DNA of 64,000 bases from Colwellia sp. (GTDB lineage: Bacteria; Pseudomonadota; Gammaproteobacteria; Enterobacterales; Alteromonadaceae). Numbering within the stretch: the first letter of the stretch is position 1; each line of letters begins with the position of its first letter. Below the pieces are notes generated by a model. It was not told the DNA's origin and made no database searches. It saw only the letters and a list, made by a program, of their open reading frames with translations. Position numbers and translations under genes: made by a program. The DNA lies in NCBI GenBank assembly GCA_016765685.1, contig JAESPR010000067.1, positions 1-64,000 on the forward strand, written 5' to 3'. Below are positions 61,626 to 64,000 of this stretch, in pieces.

Positions 61626-64000
61626 ATGAAATTTACCGAAGCGCAATTAGAATCCGCCATTATTGAATTACTAGGTGAACAAGGGTTTCCTTATATTCCT
61701 GGGGGCGATATTGATTCGATTGTTAAACAAATAGAATCGTTGCCAGCCAGTGATTTATACGACAGCAACAAAACCTTCTGTAAATGGTTAAGCGATGGCT
61801 TTGTGTTTAAAAGGGAGCCTTCAGCAGCTCTTAATAACAAAAATGAGCAGCACACACAAAAAGATCTCTATATCCAACTTGTCGATTACAGCAATGTTGT
61901 TCAGTCAATACTTCCACATCTAGCGCCTGATCTAGTTCAAGATGTAGAGCTGCTGCAAGTTGCAGAGCCTAGTAAAGCTTATTTAACGCAAAATAATAAT
62001 GACAGCAACATTTACAAGTTTGTTAACCAACTTGAAATTGAGGGTGCCTCTTTACATGGCGAGGGTGAAAAACGCATACCTGATGGCATCTTATATATTA
62101 ACGGTATACCTGTGGTGGTGTTTGAGTTTAAGAGCGCTATTCGCGAGGAAGAAGCGTCAATCCATGATGCTTATGTTCAGCTAAATACTCGTTATCGTCG
62201 CGATATTCCGGCTTTGTTTGTTTACAATTTTTTTTGCGTGATCAGTGATGGCGTGAATAACAAAATGGGCGGCCTTTATTCGCCCTACGAATTTTTCTAT
62301 GCTTGGCGAAAAGTTACTGGCAATGAATCAATAGAAAAAGATGGCATCAATTCACTGCATACTATGTTGCAGGGGTTGTTCAATAAAGCACGTTTACGTG
62401 ATGTGATCCGTAATTTTGTCTTTTTCCCCGACACCTCAAAAGCTGAGGTTAAAATTGTTTGCCGCTACCCGCAATACTATGCGGCTAGAAAGCTCTATCA
62501 AAGTATTAAAATTAGTAGAAAAGGCTTTATACGTGCTGATGGCTCTCAGGGTGATGGTAAAGGTGGTACGTACTTTGGTGCTACAGGTTGTGGCAAAAGT
62601 TTTACCATGCAGTTTTTATCACGCTTATTGATGAAAAGTGTTGATTTTGAAAGCCCAACTATCGTGCTAATCACAGACAGAACTGATCTTGATGATCAAT
62701 TGTCGCAACAATTTACTAATGCCAAAAACTATATTGGTGACCAAACCGTTATAACGGTAGAAAGCCGAGAACATTTACGTGAGTTACTGCAAGGCCGTAA
62801 CAGTGGCGGTGTGTTCTTAACGACTATCCATAAGTTTACTGAAGAGTCTAAAGTGCTTACTGATCGCAGTAATGTCATTTGTATTTCTGATGAAGCGCAT
62901 CGTAGCCAAACCAACCTTGATCAAAAAGTAAGAGTGATTGAAAAAGGCCCTAACGCTGGAGTAAGAAGGACCTATGGTTTTGCTAAGTACTTACATGACT
63001 CATTACCAAACGCGACTTATGTTGGTTTTACAGGCACACCTGTAGATGCCACGTTAGATGTATTTGGCCAAGTGATAGATAGTTACACCATGACTGAATC
63101 GGTTAAAGATGAAATAACAGTCAAAATTGTTTATGAAGGCCGCGCAGCTAAGGTTATTTTAAATAATACCAAGCTAGCTGAGATTGAAGCCTATTATCAG
63201 CAGTGCGCAGATGATGGTGGTAACGAACATCAGATAGAGACAAGTAAAAAAGCGTCAGCGAATATGACTTCTATTCTTGGTGATCCTGATCGTATTCATG
63301 CGATAGCGAAAGATTTTGTTGTGCATTATGAAAACCGTGTTGACGAAGGCTCTATCATTAAAGGCAAAGCCATGTTTGTTAGCAGTGCGCGAGAAGTCGC
63401 TTATTTATTTTATAAAGAATTAAAAGAGCTACGTCCACAATGGTTTGAAGTACTTGAGTGTGAGGCTGGCACTGAATCGACAGTAAATCTAACCGAACAA
63501 GAGCGTAAAAAAGCCATTAGCTCAGGTAAATTAGCTAAACCTATGGAACGAGTTAAAATGGTGATGACTCGTGGCAAAGATGATCCTAAAGAGCAATGGG
63601 ATTTGCTTGGAGGTAAAGGGCTTGGCAGCAAAGATTATCGTAAAGATTTAGATCGCCAATTTAAAAATGAAAAATCTAACTTCAAAATAGCCATTGTTGT
63701 TGATATGTGGCTAACAGGTTTTGATGTCCCTTTTCTAGATACTATTTATATAGATAAGCCCATTCAGCGCCATAACCTAATTCAAACCATATCACGCGTT
63801 AATCGTAAGTTTAAAGATAAAGACAAAGGCTTAGTGGTTGATTACATCGGCATTAAAACGCAGATGAATAAAGCCCTAGCCCAGTATTCAAAAACTGATG
63901 AAAGTAATTTTGAAGATATTGCTCAATCAGTCATTGTAGTAAAAGATCATTTAGATCTTCTAGGTAAGTTGTTACACAAATTTGATGAAGCGCCTTACTT
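61626..64000 (+). CDS. hsdR: Second HsdR-type restriction subunit, C-terminus outside the window
   Basis: Opens MKFTEAQLESAIIELLGEQG and runs in frame to the edge (about 791 residues). It keeps the PD-(D/E)XK nuclease (RIPDGILYINGIPVVVFEFK), GATGCGKSFT, SDEAHRSQ, GFTGTPVD and DMWLTGFDVPFLD. Against the cargo HsdR it lacks about 35 residues near position 29 (IPGGDIDSIVKQ joins directly) and has short in-frame insertions, for example SAALNNKNEQ, FIRADGSQ and ISSGKL. With hsdM reduced to a remnant and no hsdS seen, it is probably an orphan, unless it can use the HsdMS of the transposon. Confidence 0.9.
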   Translation, partial: MKFTEAQLESAIIELLGEQGFPYIPGGDIDSIVKQIESLPASDLYDSNKTFCKWLSDGFVFKREPSAALNNKNEQHTQKDLYIQLVDYSNVVQSILPHLAPDLVQDVELLQVAEPSKAYLTQNNNDSNIYKFVNQLEIEGASLHGEGEKRIPDGILYINGIPVVVFEFKSAIREEEASIHDAYVQLNTRYRRDIPALFVYNFFCVISDGVNNKMGGLYSPYEFFYAWRKVTGNESIEKDGINSLHTMLQGLFNKARLRDVIRNFVFFPDTSKAEVKIVCRYPQYYAARKLYQSIKISRKGFIRADGSQGDGKGGTYFGATGCGKSFTMQFLSRLLMKSVDFESPTIVLITDRTDLDDQLSQQFTNAKNYIGDQTVITVESREHLRELLQGRNSGGVFLTTIHKFTEESKVLTDRSNVICISDEAHRSQTNLDQKVRVIEKGPNAGVRRTYGFAKYLHDSLPNATYVGFTGTPVDATLDVFGQVIDSYTMTESVKDEITVKIVYEGRAAKVILNNTKLAEIEAYYQQCADDGGNEHQIETSKKASANMTSILGDPDRIHAIAKDFVVHYENRVDEGSIIKGKAMFVSSAREVAYLFYKELKELRPQWFEVLECEAGTESTVNLTEQERKKAISSGKLAKPMERVKMVMTRGKDDPKEQWDLLGGKGLGSKDYRKDLDRQFKNEKSNFKIAIVVDMWLTGFDVPFLDTIYIDKPIQRHNLIQTISRVNRKFKDKDKGLVVDYIGIKTQMNKALAQYSKTDESNFEDIAQSVIVVKDHLDLLGKLLHKFDEAPY

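Noticed and set aside
61999-63631. Several 60-110 codon frames on both strands across the second hsdR
   Set aside because: The hsdR frame itself is open from 61626 to the window end and explains the region; the others are shadows, similar to those in the first hsdR.

Overview
The window looks like a chromosome segment of a marine gammaproteobacterium of the Alteromonadales, most like Colwelliaceae (Colwellia or Thalassotalea). The AT-rich base composition, the order tolC / yqiB-cpdA-yqiA-parE, the leu operon with a classical leader peptide and the many TATACCC-ended miniature repeats all fit this. The genus is an inference from overall impression, not from a search.

Region 1 (1-25.2 kb) is core chromosome. 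It holds the start of leuA with promoter, leader peptide and attenuator. Next comes a surface-polysaccharide group (CDP-glycerol-type glycerophosphotransferase, cytidylyltransferase, Wzi-like porin, GT90 transferase). A YgiM-like SH3 membrane protein follows, then an envelope-stress cluster of yjfI/yjfJ(PspA)/yjfK type with a membrane-bound spermidine-synthase-like enzyme, a DUF350 protein and a lipoprotein. The rest is glnE, a TcpQ-like protein, an LpxL-type acyltransferase, a GT4 transferase and tolC, then yqiB-cpdA-yqiA-parE. A decayed 3' end of nudF still sits between tolC and yqiB, where E. coli has an intact nudF.

Region 2 (25,209-58,530) is, on my reading, a complete 33.3 kb Tn7-like transposon inserted at the parE stop codon. 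A candidate 5-bp target duplication (TAATT) flanks it at 25,204-25,208 and 58,531-58,535. Its ends start TG and carry repeated TnsB-type sites (CATAAGTTGACAA-like), tightly packed beside parE and widely spaced at the far end, as in Tn7 R and L. The transposition genes are tnsA-tnsB-tnsC-tniQ. A second, longer TniQ/TnsD-like gene lies on the other strand, together with a 3' fragment of a third. No cas genes or CRISPR array are visible. Between the tniQ genes are small unknown cargo genes, one of them split by an IS21-family insertion whose removal restores the reading frame.

The main cargo (36.6-58.3 kb) is one tightly packed same-strand array: WYL-type regulator with a palindromic operator, hsdM, hsdS, a 1203-residue SIR2-domain protein, hsdR, a HEPN protein, a 2493-residue protein with two sacsin/Hsp90-like ATPase domains, and a SNF2-type helicase. 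Type I restriction-modification is thus combined with an NADase-type effector placed between S and R, and with a HEPN / double-HATPase / SNF2 cassette. I do not recognise this whole combination as a named defence system; it is the best candidate here for something undescribed.

Region 3 (58.5-64 kb), beyond the transposon end, is an older, partly decayed defence island: an hsdM 5' remnant with a 13-bp tandem duplication, an unknown helical protein, a broken yhcG (DUF1016), a RhuM-Fic protein and a second hsdR closely related to the cargo copy, running off the window. parC is not seen, and no rRNA, tRNA or CRISPR array was found.
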